Under the pieces are notes generated by a model. That model was given only the letters and a program-made list of their open reading frames with translations, did no database searches and was not told where the DNA came from. Position numbers and translations under genes: made by a program. From Planctomycetota bacterium (GTDB lineage: Bacteria; Planctomycetota; Planctomycetia; Gemmatales; Gemmataceae): a DNA stretch of 64,000 nucleotides. The stretch spans positions 1-64,000 of the forward strand of contig JAIOPV010000081.1 of the NCBI GenBank assembly GCA_021413735.1, given 5' to 3'. Of the stretch, positions 42,927-51,840 are shown in pieces. How positions within the stretch are numbered: position 1 is the first letter of the stretch; each line of letters opens with the position of its first letter.

Positions 42927-44069
42927 ATGTCGAGCTTTATTTATTTTTATCTTGCTCGAATTTTGGACTCGACTGGCCCGCTTCGCTTCGCCAAACTTAA
43001 CATCCCAAGCCGCAGCAAACGCGGCATACCAATTCACTCAGGTACTCCATTGTCTAGCACAGTTATCAACGACCACGCCACAAGCCCTCCCCCAGCTCCA
43101 GAACCTGACAACACGACAGGCATCAAGCCGGTGACGCTGGGAACGTACATCCGCAACACCGTCGGAATCGTCGCCCCGATGATCGGCGTCGGCGTTGCGA
43201 TCTACCTGTTCTGGGGCCAGGGTTGCAGTTGGCTGGATCTCGGAATGATGGTCGTGATGTACCTCGTGTCGATGCTCGGCGTCACGATCGGTTTCCACCG
43301 ATTGCTGACGCACCGCGGCTTCGAGACGACGAACACGATGCGATTCATCTGGGCTGTGTGCGGTTCGATGTCGATGGAAGCGCCCGTGTTCAACTGGGTC
43401 GCGATGCACCGTCGGCACCACCAGTACAGCGATGCCGTGGAAGACCCGCACTCGCCGCACCACAGCGGCCCCGGCTTCATCGGCTGGTGCAAGGGCTTCT
43501 TCCGTGCTCACGTTGGCTGGGCGTATGAACCAGACCCCGCGAACCTGTTCCGCTATATCCCGGACCTGCAAAAAAGCCCCTCGATGCGATTGGCGAACAA
43601 GCTGTTCGTTTTCTGGATTGCACTCGGGCTGGCGATCCCGGCGATCGTTGGCGGACTGGTGACGCAAAGTTGGGAAGGCGCTCTGAGCGGGTTCATCTGG
43701 GGCGGGCTGGTTCGCGTGTTCCTCGGTCACCACGCGACCTGGAGCGTGAATTCGATTTGTCACATCTGGGGCAGTCGGCCTTACGAGAGCAACGACCTGA
43801 GCACGAACAACCTGGCTGTTGGGATCGCAGCTCTTGGCGAAGGTTGGCACAACAATCACCATGCATTCCCGACGTCGGCTCGCCACGGGTTGGAATGGTG
43901 GCAGTTCGATCTGAGTTGGTTGGTGATTCGCGGGATGGAAGTAGTCGGTCTGGCGTGGAAAGTGAAGCTCCCGAGTGCGAACGAACTCGCCTCAAAGCGC
44001 CGCAACAAGAATGGGGCGACCAGCGAGACCGCGACTGGCGATCAATCGACTGCGGGTGCGGCACACTGA
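42927..44069 (+). CDS. Membrane fatty acid (acyl-CoA) desaturase
   Basis: A protein of up to 380 residues that introduces a double bond into fatty acyl chains at the inner membrane using a di-iron centre. The three histidine boxes are present: HRLLTH at 124-129, HRRHH at 161-165 and HNNHH near 310, together with GEGWHNNHHAFP and the FLGHHATWSVNS segment. Hydrophobic stretches flank the boxes in the usual delta-9 desaturase layout. The first 41 codons do not look like family sequence, so translation may instead begin at the in-frame TTG at 43050; I kept the ATG at 42927. It acts on membrane fluidity. A hairpin of family C follows the stop. Confidence 0.93.
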   Translation: MSSFIYFYLARILDSTGPLRFAKLNIPSRSKRGIPIHSGTPLSSTVINDHATSPPPAPEPDNTTGIKPVTLGTYIRNTVGIVAPMIGVGVAIYLFWGQGCSWLDLGMMVVMYLVSMLGVTIGFHRLLTHRGFETTNTMRFIWAVCGSMSMEAPVFNWVAMHRRHHQYSDAVEDPHSPHHSGPGFIGWCKGFFRAHVGWAYEPDPANLFRYIPDLQKSPSMRLANKLFVFWIALGLAIPAIVGGLVTQSWEGALSGFIWGGLVRVFLGHHATWSVNSICHIWGSRPYESNDLSTNNLAVGIAALGEGWHNNHHAFPTSARHGLEWWQFDLSWLVIRGMEVVGLAWKVKLPSANELASKRRNKNGATSETATGDQSTAGAAH

Positions 44070-44082
44070 CACGGGTAGCCGA

Positions 44083-44141
44083 CGAGCCACGACCACAAGG
44101 GAGCGGACTCACCTTTCCCGCTCCCTTGCGGTCGCGGCTCG
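44083..44141. terminator. Hairpin after desaturase gene (family C)
   Basis: CGAGCCACGACCACAAGGGA begins the left arm (44083-44105) and the right arm is 44119-44141; 21 of 23 positions pair. The same sequence type, GCGACCGCAAGG, forms the outer end of the element at 59545-59905. It starts 14 bases after the desaturase stop codon. Confidence 0.7.
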
Positions 44142-44171
44142 CCAACCGGAATCGCTGACGTTTCCGAATTC

Positions 44172-44202
44172 TTGCGATTCCCACTCACCGCCCGGCTATA
44201 GT
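44172..44202 (+). promoter_or_regulatory. Candidate promoter upstream of the 44399 gene
   Basis: TTGCGA and TATAGT are separated by 19 bases. Both boxes are near consensus but the spacing is long. It would leave a leader of about 190 bases; that leader (44203-44398) shows no recognised riboswitch. Confidence 0.25.
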
Positions 44203-44398
44203 GGGGTCGCTGTCGAAGTTTCTTGTTTGCTCACGAGCGAACAGAATCTCTTCTCTTGGGGACGTTGTCGTGGGTTCGCCTGCGATAACTTTCCGAGATT
44301 GACCGGCGCACCATCTGGCTCCGTTGGGATTCCGACTCGCGGGCCCACGGTTCTGGTCTTCCCTTCACACGACCGCCGTCGGTCGCGGAAAGAACCTG

Positions 44399-44899
44399 AT
44401 GTCAACTGAACTGTCCGCGGGAACCCCTGCGAACGAATTGGTGCGTACTCGCAAGCCCGCCCGCCCCACCAAACTGAAACCCACGCAGCCCCCTCTCGAA
44501 GTCGCACCGGCGACTCCGGAAACCGTGTTGAACTTTCTCGTCCTCGACAGTCGTTTCGGCACGATGATCTACGTCATCCTCGAAACCGATCCGCGGAAGG
44601 AGCGTGAGTTCCCGGAGTTGAACGTGCGTGAAATCCAGTTGGAACGGCGACCCACCGCCCCGGGTACCTCGCCCCAGGACGCGGGGATTTGTGCGGGTGC
44701 CGCGATTGGCCGCGATCCGGCGCACTTGTATCGCTTCCGAGAGTTTGGTTCTGATCGTGCCGTGGCTGGTGCGGGGTTCATCCTGATCGAGCCGCGATAT
44801 GTGGGTCCGAGCTGGCCGGCGTACGTCTCGGCGTTCCGACCAGATGGTGACAAGCCGCCGAAGCGTCATCGTGAAACCTCCCGCCCTGCCCGTGGCTGA
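44399..44899 (+). CDS. Hypothetical protein
   Basis: A 166-residue protein with no signal peptide. The first 40 residues are polar and rich in Thr, Pro, Lys and Arg, probably disordered. The middle has an alpha/beta stretch, TVLNFLVLDSRFGTMIYVIL, followed by a charged segment, and the tail is basic (KPPKRHRETSRPARG). I do not recognise the family. The start has GGAAAG upstream and gives a compact protein; a longer frame from 44324 is less likely. It is alone between the desaturase and the sdh operon. An A-rich inverted repeat follows its stop codon. Confidence 0.6.
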   Translation: MSTELSAGTPANELVRTRKPARPTKLKPTQPPLEVAPATPETVLNFLVLDSRFGTMIYVILETDPRKEREFPELNVREIQLERRPTAPGTSPQDAGICAGAAIGRDPAHLYRFREFGSDRAVAGAGFILIEPRYVGPSWPAYVSAFRPDGDKPPKRHRETSRPARG

Positions 44900-44916
44900 A
44901 GAAGAAAATAAGTACC

Positions 44917-45022
44917 GAGATTGAACACAGCGCCACAGAGAGAAAACAAAGAGAAGAGTTGCGTTCGAACACTGCATTCTTCTTGTTTTCTCGGTGTCTC
45001 GGTGCCTGTGTGGTTCAATCTC
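44917..45022. repeat. A-rich inverted repeat upstream of sdhC
   Basis: GAGATTGAACACAG at 44917-44930 pairs with CTGTGTGGTTCAATCTC at 45006-45022, and an inner AGAAAACAAAGAGAAG pairs with CTTCTTGTTTTCT. It is imperfect and about 106 bases long. It lies 18 bases after the upstream gene and 80 bases before sdhC, so it could end one transcript or shape the sdh leader. Confidence 0.65.
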
Positions 45023-45102
45023 TTTCTGGAATGGTCGCCGCGAGCGTGGTCGTGTGCCTACACTAAAAGAAACGACCCTCTGTCTCGGGATCGCAACCGC
45101 TT

Positions 45103-45897
45103 ATGGCTTCCACGCAAGCCGGCCCACGCCACCCCAAAGGCCCGCCCAAAGCCGACCCCACTGAGGAGGCCGGCCCGTTTCTCTCAGCCCTTCTCGATTC
45201 CAGCGTCGGCTCCAAAATCCTCGTCGCGCTCACCGGGCTGGGTCTCGTCAGCTTCGCCGTCATTCACATGATCGGCAACCTGAAGGTGTTCCAGGGTCCG
45301 GACTCGATCAACGCTTACGCCTACTTCCTGAAGCACTCCCTCGGCGTGCTCATCTGGATCGCACGCGGTGGGCTTCTCGGTATCTTCGTGTTGCACCTGA
45401 CGCTCGCCCTGCGATTGCAGTTCCGCTCGCGTGCCGCGAGGCCGGTGCCGTATCAGTATCCGGGTAGTGTGCAGGCAACGGCCGCGAGCCGCACGATGAT
45501 GTGGAGCGGTATCGTCGTCGGGCTGTTCATCTTGTTTCACCTCGCACACTTCACGTTCGGCTGGGCGATGCAGGTGGAAACGGCTCCCGGCAAGTGGGAA
45601 AGCTACCTCGAACTGAAGGACTCGCAGCAGCGGCAAGACGTGTACAGCATGGTGGTTTTCGGCTTCACGAATCCGCTGCTCGTCGCGTTGTACACGGTCG
45701 CTCAGCTGGTGCTGTTCGTCCACTTGCTGCACGGTATCCAGAGTTCGTTTCAGACGCTTGGCTTGAAGAATCGGCGGTTCGCGTCGCTGATTAAACTGCT
45801 TGGCTTCGCGGTCGCGTTCACGATTCTGGTGGGCAATCTTGTTATCGTGTTCGGCGTGATGGCAGGTTACGCCCCGCCACTGTACAAGTCCGCGTGA
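45103..45897 (+). CDS. sdhC: Succinate dehydrogenase cytochrome b subunit
   Basis: A 264-residue membrane subunit of the b558 type (TIGR02046-like) with five membrane helices, near residues 38-58, 83-105, 128-150, 185-207 and 230-252. Conserved histidines in AVIHMIGNLKVF, FVLHLTLALRL, LFHLAHFTFGW and FVHLLHGIQSSF are candidates for binding two hemes. It anchors the SdhAB catalytic part to the inner membrane and passes electrons to quinone. It is the first gene of sdhCAB, with 60 bases before sdhA. The polar N-terminus of 25 residues is longer than usual. No separate sdhD is present, as expected for this single-anchor type. Confidence 0.95.
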   Translation: MASTQAGPRHPKGPPKADPTEEAGPFLSALLDSSVGSKILVALTGLGLVSFAVIHMIGNLKVFQGPDSINAYAYFLKHSLGVLIWIARGGLLGIFVLHLTLALRLQFRSRAARPVPYQYPGSVQATAASRTMMWSGIVVGLFILFHLAHFTFGWAMQVETAPGKWESYLELKDSQQRQDVYSMVVFGFTNPLLVALYTVAQLVLFVHLLHGIQSSFQTLGLKNRRFASLIKLLGFAVAFTILVGNLVIVFGVMAGYAPPLYKSA

Positions 45898-45957
45898 ACA
45901 AGACCGCGTGAAGCGGCCGCCCCAACGGGGCGCTGGCCTGACAGGGTATAACCACAA

Positions 45958-47892
45958 ATGAAGCTCGAATCGAAAGTGCCGTCTGGTCCGCTCGCGGAGA
46001 AGTGGTCGCATTACAAGCAGCACCAGAAGCTGATTAACCCCGCGAACAAGTCGAAGTACACGGTCATCGTGGTCGGCACCGGATTGGCTGGCGGCGCCGC
46101 TGCCGCTTCGCTCGCGGAACTCGGCTACAAGGTGTTGTGCTTCTGTTTTCAAGATTCGCCACGGCGAGCGCACAGCATCGCGGCTCAGGGTGGCATCAAC
46201 GCCGCGAAGAACTACCGCAACGACGGCGACAGCGTTTTCCGCCTCTTCTACGACACCATCAAGGGTGGCGACTTCCGCTCGCGCGAAGCGAACGTTCACA
46301 GGCTCGCGGAAGTGTCGGTGAACATCATCGACCAGTGCGTTGCGCAGGGCGTACCGTTCGCCCGCGAGTACGGCGGCTTGCTCGACACCCGCAGCTTCGG
46401 CGGCGCACAACTTCAACGCACCTTCTACTGTCGTGGCCAAACCGGGCAGCAGCTCTTGCTCGGTGCGTATCAAGCGCTGTCGCGGCAAATCGGCCTCGGC
46501 AACGTGAAGATGTTCCCACGTTGCGAAATGCTCGACCTCGTGACCGTGGACGGCAAAGCTCGCGGGATCGTGACTCGGCACCTCGAAACGGGGAAGATCG
46601 AGTCGTTCAGCGGCGACGCGGTTGTTCTCGCCACCGGTGGCTACGGTAACGTCTTTTTCCTCAGCACGAACGCGATCGGCTGCAACGTCTCGGCGACGTA
46701 TCGCGCCTATAAGCGTGGTGCGGCGTTCGCGAATCCGTGCTACACGCAGATTCACCCGACGTGCATTCCCGTGACCGGCGATCATCAGTCGAAGCTGACG
46801 CTGATGAGCGAGTCGTTGCGGAACGATGGCCGTGTGTGGGTGCCGAAGAACAAGGCCGACTGCGGCAAGCACCCGCGAGAAGTTCCCGAAGATGCACGCG
46901 ATTACTTCCTCGAACGCAAGTATCCGAGCTACGGCAACCTCGCCCCGCGAGACATTTCGAGTCGAGCCGCAAAGGAAGCGTGCGACGACGGCCGCGGTGT
47001 CGGTCCGGGTGGTCGCGGCGTGTACCTCGACTTCGCGGCAGCCATTGCGAAACAGGGTGAGCCGCGAATCCGCGAGAAGTACGGCAATCTGTTCGAGATG
47101 TACGAACGCATCACGGACGAGAGCGGCTACGAACGCCCGATGCGAATCTACCCGGCGGTCCACTACACAATGGGCGGCCTGTGGGTGAACTACGAGTTGA
47201 TGTCGAACATCCCCGGCTTGTTCGTGGTCGGCGAAGCTAACTTCTCGGATCACGGTGCGAACCGCCTCGGGGCGTCGGCGCTCATGCAGGGGCTTGCCGA
47301 CGGCTACTTCGTGCTGCCGTACACGATCACAAACTGGCTCGCGGACCAGAAGCCGGGCGTGACGCCGTTGGATCACTCCGACTTCAAACGCACCGAGGCC
47401 GAGGCGACCGATCAGATCAAGCGGTTGCTCGCGGTGAAAGGCAAGAAGACGGCCGTGGAACTGCACCGCGAACTCGGGCACGTCATGTGGGAACAGGTCG
47501 GCATGGCTCGCAGCAAGCAGAGCCTCGAAACAGCGATTGCCAAGATTCGCGGCCTGCGTGCCGAGTTCTGGTCGAACGTGAACGTGACTGGCACCGACGC
47601 AGACCTGAACGTTGCCTTGGAGCGTGCGAATCGGGTGGCGGACTTCATGGAGTTCGGCGAACTGCTGGCTCTCGACGCACTTCAGCGAGAAGAGAGCTGC
47701 GGGGCGCACTTCCGCGTGGAGTATCAGCAGAAGGACGAGACCGGTCAGCCGAACGGCGAGTGCGAACGCGATGACGACAAGTTCGCACACGTCGCGGCGT
47801 GGGAGTACGCGGGTGGCGAGAAGCAACCTGTGCGAAACGTGGAACCGCTCGTGTTCGACGTCGTGATGCCAACGAAGCGAAGCTACAAGTGA
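45958..47892 (+). CDS. sdhA: Succinate dehydrogenase flavoprotein subunit
   Basis: A 644-residue catalytic subunit that oxidises succinate to fumarate with covalently bound FAD. The dinucleotide fold [20 protein letters not shown] is at 35-54, and the FAD-linking His is H72 in [16 protein letters not shown]. The substrate and FAD regions appear as [40 protein letters not shown] and [20 protein letters not shown]. It resembles the non-proteobacterial SdhA linked to single cytochrome b subunits, as in Bacteroidetes and epsilonproteobacteria. It is followed by a 118-base spacer made of heptameric repeats, then sdhB. Confidence 0.97.
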   Translation: MKLESKVPSGPLAEKWSHYKQHQKLINPANKSKYTVIVVGTGLAGGAAAASLAELGYKVLCFCFQDSPRRAHSIAAQGGINAAKNYRNDGDSVFRLFYDTIKGGDFRSREANVHRLAEVSVNIIDQCVAQGVPFAREYGGLLDTRSFGGAQLQRTFYCRGQTGQQLLLGAYQALSRQIGLGNVKMFPRCEMLDLVTVDGKARGIVTRHLETGKIESFSGDAVVLATGGYGNVFFLSTNAIGCNVSATYRAYKRGAAFANPCYTQIHPTCIPVTGDHQSKLTLMSESLRNDGRVWVPKNKADCGKHPREVPEDARDYFLERKYPSYGNLAPRDISSRAAKEACDDGRGVGPGGRGVYLDFAAAIAKQGEPRIREKYGNLFEMYERITDESGYERPMRIYPAVHYTMGGLWVNYELMSNIPGLFVVGEANFSDHGANRLGASALMQGLADGYFVLPYTITNWLADQKPGVTPLDHSDFKRTEAEATDQIKRLLAVKGKKTAVELHRELGHVMWEQVGMARSKQSLETAIAKIRGLRAEFWSNVNVTGTDADLNVALERANRVADFMEFGELLALDALQREESCGAHFRVEYQQKDETGQPNGECERDDDKFAHVAAWEYAGGEKQPVRNVEPLVFDVVMPTKRSYK

Positions 47893-47897
47893 CGTTC

Positions 47898-48010
47898 GTG
47901 TTTAGTGTTTGGTGTTTTGTGTTTTGGTGCGTGATTGGCGTGGCGTCGCCCCAACCACCAACTACGAACCCGCCAAACACCAAACACTAAACACCAAACA
48001 CCAAACACAA
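47898..48010. repeat. Paired heptameric repeats between sdhA and sdhB
   Basis: TGTTTAG/TGTTTGG/TGTTTTG units at 47899-47928 face AAACACC/AAACACT units at 47975-48010. Twenty bases, GTGTTTAGTGTTTGGTGTTT (47898-47917) and its reverse complement (47975-47994), pair perfectly around a 57-base loop. The right arm runs straight into the sdhB ATG, so sdhB has no Shine-Dalgarno sequence. Confidence 0.9.
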
Positions 48011-48766
48011 ATGAATCTAACGTTGCACATCTGGCGGCAGAAGTCTCGCACCGACGCGGGCAAACTCGTCTCGTACCCACTCGGTGGCATTAGCACAGAT
48101 ATGTCGTTCCTTGAGATGCTCGACACGCTGAACGAGAAGCTGATTCACGAAGGACAGGAGCCGGTGGCGTTCGACCACGATTGCCGCGAGGGGATTTGCG
48201 GAAGTTGTTCGATGGTGATTAACGGCCTCGCACACGGTCCGGAACGCGGCACGACGACGTGCCAACTGCACATGCGGAGCTTCCGCGACGGCGACCACAT
48301 TTACATCGAGCCGTGGCGAGCGGCGGCATTCCCGGTGATGAAGGATCTCGTGTGCGATCGCAGTGCGTTCGACCGGATCATTCAGTCGGGCGGCTTCGTG
48401 AGCGTCAACACCGGCGGCGCGCCTGACGGCAACTCATTGCCGATTGCAAAGGTCGACGCCGACCGTGCGATGGACGCGGCGGAGTGCATCGGTTGCGGGG
48501 CGTGCGTGGCAGCGTGTCCGAATGCGTCGGCGATGTTGTTCTTGTCGGCGAAGGTGAGCCATTTGGCACAGATGCCGCAGGGCGACACGGAACGGAAGTC
48601 ACGAGTGCGCTCGATGGTGGCGACGCACGACCGCGAGGGCTTCGGCCACTGCACGAACATCAACGAGTGCGAGGCAGCGTGTCCGAAGGAGATCAGCGTC
48701 GAGCACATCGCCCAACTCAACCGCGACTTCATCGCCAGCACGGTCAACGCCGTCGTGAATGGCTAA
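48011..48766 (+). CDS. sdhB: Succinate dehydrogenase iron-sulfur subunit
   Basis: A 251-residue subunit that carries electrons from FAD to the membrane anchor. The [2Fe-2S] ligands are C58, C63, C66 and C84 ([10 protein letters not shown] and TTTCQLH). The [4Fe-4S] motif is [12 protein letters not shown], and the second cluster motif [12 protein letters not shown] completes the set, with the isolated Cys pattern of the fumarate reductase/Sdh family. The start at 48011 gives the proper family N-terminus ([10 protein letters not shown]); the open frame back to 47909 is only the repeat sequence. The absence of a ribosome-binding site is unusual and suggests reinitiation or leaderless-like loading after sdhA. 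Confidence 0.96.
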   Translation: MNLTLHIWRQKSRTDAGKLVSYPLGGISTDMSFLEMLDTLNEKLIHEGQEPVAFDHDCREGICGSCSMVINGLAHGPERGTTTCQLHMRSFRDGDHIYIEPWRAAAFPVMKDLVCDRSAFDRIIQSGGFVSVNTGGAPDGNSLPIAKVDADRAMDAAECIGCGACVAACPNASAMLFLSAKVSHLAQMPQGDTERKSRVRSMVATHDREGFGHCTNINECEAACPKEISVEHIAQLNRDFIASTVNAVVNG

Positions 48767-48789
48767 CGTTTCCGCAGTGTCAAGGGTTC

Positions 48790-48990
48790 GCGTTGATTCT
48801 CATTGGTTCCGGGCGACACGCACACCCCTCCCCGGAACCATTTTACCTGTCCGGAAGAAACTATATCAGAGTATCCGGAACTATAATTGAACGAAATGGT
48901 TGTGGCCAAATTATCGCGATGCATGAATCGAAAACACGTCCGGAACCATGCCCGGAAGTGCAGGAATGTCACTTTCTCCCGGAAGAAATA
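48790..48990. repeat. TCCGGAA-rich repeat, family E (copy 3)
   Basis: The core 48805-48839 starts GGTTCCGGGCGACACGCACA and ends CTCCCCGGAACC. Five more CCGGAA boxes follow within 150 bases (near 48850, 48871, 48939, 48953, 48978). Copy 1 at 38785-38905 matches in reverse orientation. It fills the gap between sdhB and the TIGR02996 gene; no gene is supported in 48767-49060. Confidence 0.85.
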
Positions 48991-49060
48991 ATGTGAGAGC
49001 GTCGCTCGCCGATGCCGTAACCGTGAAAGTACGCCCCGACCGCTCCAGCTTCCTCTCGTC

Positions 49061-50200
49061 TCAATCAATCTGCAACCGATCTCCGAAGTGTTCACGCAAG
49101 GCGGTGAAATCGGGTCGATCAGATACTGAATCCTGAAGGCGGAAGATCAAAACGTTCCTAAACGCTGGAGAGTCGAGGATATGCAACCACTCCGCAGCGG
49201 TTGTGTTACACCCGGTGTACAATCTCAACTCTCGAAGTCGGGGAAACGGATTGCCCGTCAAATCCATCAACTGAGGTGGGTCGCGACCGACAAGAGTCAA
49301 CTTCTCAAGTCGCGGCCAGTCATTCGCAGCGAGTGCGGTGAAAAAAGTGCGCACTGTCAATTCATCTTCATCGTAAAGATTCCATACCGACAAGTTTTTT
49401 AGGCGGTGGGATAGACCCGACTGGACAGCGGCTGCCATAATCCCAAGGACGGCGTTTCGAGGGGCGGTTGGGAAAAAAGAGTTAAGGTTCAGTTCTTCCA
49501 ATCGTGGCGCCGCGGAGAAGAAAGCCGTTAAAGCCTGAGGGTTTGCCAAATCTGGGGGCTCGACAGAAATCTGTCCCACCAGCAACCTTGTTTCTTGCGT
49601 GAGTGCCACGACCCATTCTTCGGGGAACCCGAAAAAGCCCGTGAATTCCCAGTCCGTGAAATTCTGGAAGGTCAATCGGTCACAGAGATCGGGTAACAGG
49701 GCAGGGAGTTCGGACACAGTATCGGATTGCTGTCGGGCGACTTTGACACTTGGACGCGGCTCCGGAACGACGAGGCTGTCAACCGACTGCTTCAATAGCA
49801 CATCGATCGGCGTGCAAATGCGGAATACGAACCCTCGCATAAAATCGATGCGGGGAGTACGGAACGATCCTTCAGTGTCTTCTGTGACAGAGACACGAAG
49901 GTTGGGACTTCGGACATTCGGGTGCGGATGCCAAAGGTGAGGAGACTTTCCATCAAGCACCCAAGCGAAGTGTGTCGTCCAGGCCTCTTTGTGTGCATCG
50001 AGAAGTTCCCTCGCCCGTTGAGCGCCTTTCAGCGCCATCGGGTCACGTGCTGACCGAAGAGAAGCGTCGATCTGCACACGGATGAACTCGGCCCGTTCGG
50101 GCTGTCCGTTCTCCTGAAGCCAGTCGGCGTATACTAGCCGCGGCGTGTCTTCGTGCGGATGCTCCCAGATCGCAGAGAGAAGTGCCTTCTCGTCCGACAT
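49061..50200 (-). CDS. TIGR02996 domain protein with leucine-rich-like repeats, next to T6SS genes
   Basis: A 379-residue protein. The N-terminus SDEKALLSAIWEHPHEDTPR, then LVYADWLQENGQPERAEFIR, is the TIGR02996 domain. Later segments such as LEELNLNSFFPTAPRNAVLG, KNLSVWNLYDEDELTVRTFF, LEKLTLVGRDPPQLMDL and LRELRLYTGC look like irregular leucine-rich repeats, so a solenoid is likely. It lies 30 bases downstream of the TssM-like gene on the same strand and so probably belongs to the type VI operon. The start at 50200 has CGGAG upstream; a codon 24 bases earlier is possible. Whether it serves secretion or is a passenger is unknown. Confidence 0.85.
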   Translation of the reverse strand: MSDEKALLSAIWEHPHEDTPRLVYADWLQENGQPERAEFIRVQIDASLRSARDPMALKGAQRARELLDAHKEAWTTHFAWVLDGKSPHLWHPHPNVRSPNLRVSVTEDTEGSFRTPRIDFMRGFVFRICTPIDVLLKQSVDSLVVPEPRPSVKVARQQSDTVSELPALLPDLCDRLTFQNFTDWEFTGFFGFPEEWVVALTQETRLLVGQISVEPPDLANPQALTAFFSAAPRLEELNLNSFFPTAPRNAVLGIMAAAVQSGLSHRLKNLSVWNLYDEDELTVRTFFTALAANDWPRLEKLTLVGRDPPQLMDLTGNPFPRLRELRLYTGCNTTAAEWLHILDSPAFRNVLIFRLQDSVSDRPDFTALREHFGDRLQID

Positions 50201-50230
50201 CGCTTTGCTCCGATTATCCGACAATGCACC

Positions 50231-51715
50231 TCAATTGCGGGGCCACCACAGCAGTGCGAGACCGAAGACGGCCGCCGTCATGAGGACGATGAACGCATAT
50301 CCGAGAGCGGTTCGTCGGGCTGTCGCCGTCTCTTCGGCACGTCCTGCAGCCGTCCACGCGACGAAATTCTGGCCGTCCTGAAGCTGCGCCAGAACATCCG
50401 TCAGGAAGCCTTGCCGTTCCGGGCCAACGCCGGTTGCAGCGAAGAAGCATCCGCCCGGCAACACGGCCTCATTCTGTTCAGGGGCCAATACCCGCGTGAA
50501 CAGCCGAACAATCGCATCGGTTCGGGCATGGATCGCGACCGCAAGCTGAAACAGTTTCGCGTTCGCGGCCGGTTCGGTGACGGATGGCATCACGCGGTAC
50601 ACGAGTCGCGGCACCAACGTCGTCGTTTGCCAGCGAACCGACTCGACGATCAAGCCCGCACGGTCGGCAACGGATAGTCTCGCGACATACGGCAACTTCC
50701 GCCCGAGGCGTTGTTTGCGGCGAGCTACTGGAACGCGAGCCAGGAACTCGCTGAATCCGGGAATCTGCTCGGCATCGCAGACCACGCCAACGACCGGGCA
50801 CCGAACCTGAAGAACCTCGGCGGCAGTCCGAAGATCCTCGGCCGCGAAGAATCCGGCCTGATTCGCAAGGGCCGGTGAGCGAGTACACGCTTCGGGAATC
50901 AGAACGAGAATCCCGTTCACCGGGCAGAGCGGGCGTCGAGTGCCGCGGATGAGACCGCACAGATGCCGGAATCGGGCCGTGAGCAACGCAATTCGTGCCG
51001 GGTCTTTCGCAAGTGGGACGGCGACTGGTGGCGCGACCTCGGCATCCGGCGGGGCGTCGGCTGCTGCTGCGAGCGTCGGGAACTGGTCGGCGATCGTGTC
51101 GGCAGCCGGATCATCTGCAGGGGCGTCGTCGGCGTCGGCGGTTGCGGATGCCCATCCCGCGAGGCCGCCGAGCAGGGAACATTCATCGGCCGCGACGAAG
51201 AAGGCATCTTTCGAGGCGAACAGTCGGACCGGCGGATCGCCAGCGGCAGCGTACTCGGTCGCTTTCGCACGGGCGGCTTCAAAGAGAGCAGCGTCTCCGC
51301 CGCGTGGTCGCCCAATGATGAGGAACACCGGCAAGCGATCGAAGGGAACGCCGGCACGCTCGGCAGCTTCGACAGCGGCGAACCACGCGGCGTCGATATC
51401 CGGGAACGCCGACGGCCGAGCGACCGGACGGAGAAGCCGCCACAGCCAGATCGCGGCCCACGCATTCGCGTACAAGATCAGTGCGAGGAGCGGGAGCCAG
51501 ACATGGGCAAGCCACTCGGTCGGGGCTTCGATGTAGCGGATGAGATCGAACCGCTGATTCGCCCAGCCGAGAGCAACCAGCACCGCGACGAGAACGATAA
51601 CGTGCAAAGCCCAGAACAGCGTCGAGCGTGCCCCGCGAGCAGACTCGCCGATCGGGATGAGAAGCCCGAAGAACGCGACAACCTTCGACCAGATCCAGCG
51701 GAGAAAGGTGAGCAT
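50231..51715 (-). CDS. tssM: Short TssM/IcmF-like type VI secretion membrane protein
   Basis: A 494-residue protein matching only the N-terminal half of TssM. Two membrane helices (near 35-51 and 73-92) are followed by the cytoplasmic domain, and a third helix lies at 471-490 (GYAFIVLMTAAVFGLALLWW). The TssM signature CPVNGILVLIPEA and VRCPVVGVVCDAEQIPGFSE is clear. The protein ends four residues after the third helix, whereas usual TssM (over 1000 residues) continues into a large periplasmic domain. The nucleotide site is degenerate: GRPRGGDA at 135-142 replaces GxxxxGKT. The downstream frame does not encode the missing part; the next gene is TIGR02996. It would form the inner-membrane channel base with TssL. 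Confidence 0.85.
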   Translation of the reverse strand: MLTFLRWIWSKVVAFFGLLIPIGESARGARSTLFWALHVIVLVAVLVALGWANQRFDLIRYIEAPTEWLAHVWLPLLALILYANAWAAIWLWRLLRPVARPSAFPDIDAAWFAAVEAAERAGVPFDRLPVFLIIGRPRGGDAALFEAARAKATEYAAAGDPPVRLFASKDAFFVAADECSLLGGLAGWASATADADDAPADDPAADTIADQFPTLAAAADAPPDAEVAPPVAVPLAKDPARIALLTARFRHLCGLIRGTRRPLCPVNGILVLIPEACTRSPALANQAGFFAAEDLRTAAEVLQVRCPVVGVVCDAEQIPGFSEFLARVPVARRKQRLGRKLPYVARLSVADRAGLIVESVRWQTTTLVPRLVYRVMPSVTEPAANAKLFQLAVAIHARTDAIVRLFTRVLAPEQNEAVLPGGCFFAATGVGPERQGFLTDVLAQLQDGQNFVAWTAAGRAEETATARRTALGYAFIVLMTAAVFGLALLWWPRN

Positions 51716-51724
51716 GAGTCCGTT

Positions 51725-51822
51725 GTAGGTCAGGCTTTCGAGCCTGACTCTTCGGTGTTGTAGGTCGGACTTTCGAGCCTGACGCTACGGTGTTCGGAGT
51801 CAGGCTCGAAAGCCTGACCTAC
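51725..51822. repeat. Triplicated 26-base repeat with inverted arm (family H)
   Basis: GTAGGTCAGGCTTTCGAGCC starts the copy at 51725-51750, which is the exact reverse complement of 51797-51822. A third, direct copy lies at 51760-51785 with two or three changes. The set sits between tssL and tssM and could fold two alternative hairpins in their shared transcript. Confidence 0.88.
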
Positions 51823-51840
51823 GTTTCAGGGCGAAAACCA

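Noticed and set aside
45184-47826. 880-codon open frame antisense to sdhC and sdhA
   Set aside because: It mirrors the codon bias of the real sdh genes on the other strand; its translation is rich in His, Arg and Val with no domain.
47973-48010. Possible CRISPR-like array (AAACACC units)
   Set aside because: Units are 7 bases with no spacers; they are heptameric tandem repeats.
48763-49095. 110-codon open frame on the minus strand between sdhB and the TIGR02996 gene
   Set aside because: Made entirely of family E repeat; equivalent frames in other copies are not conserved.
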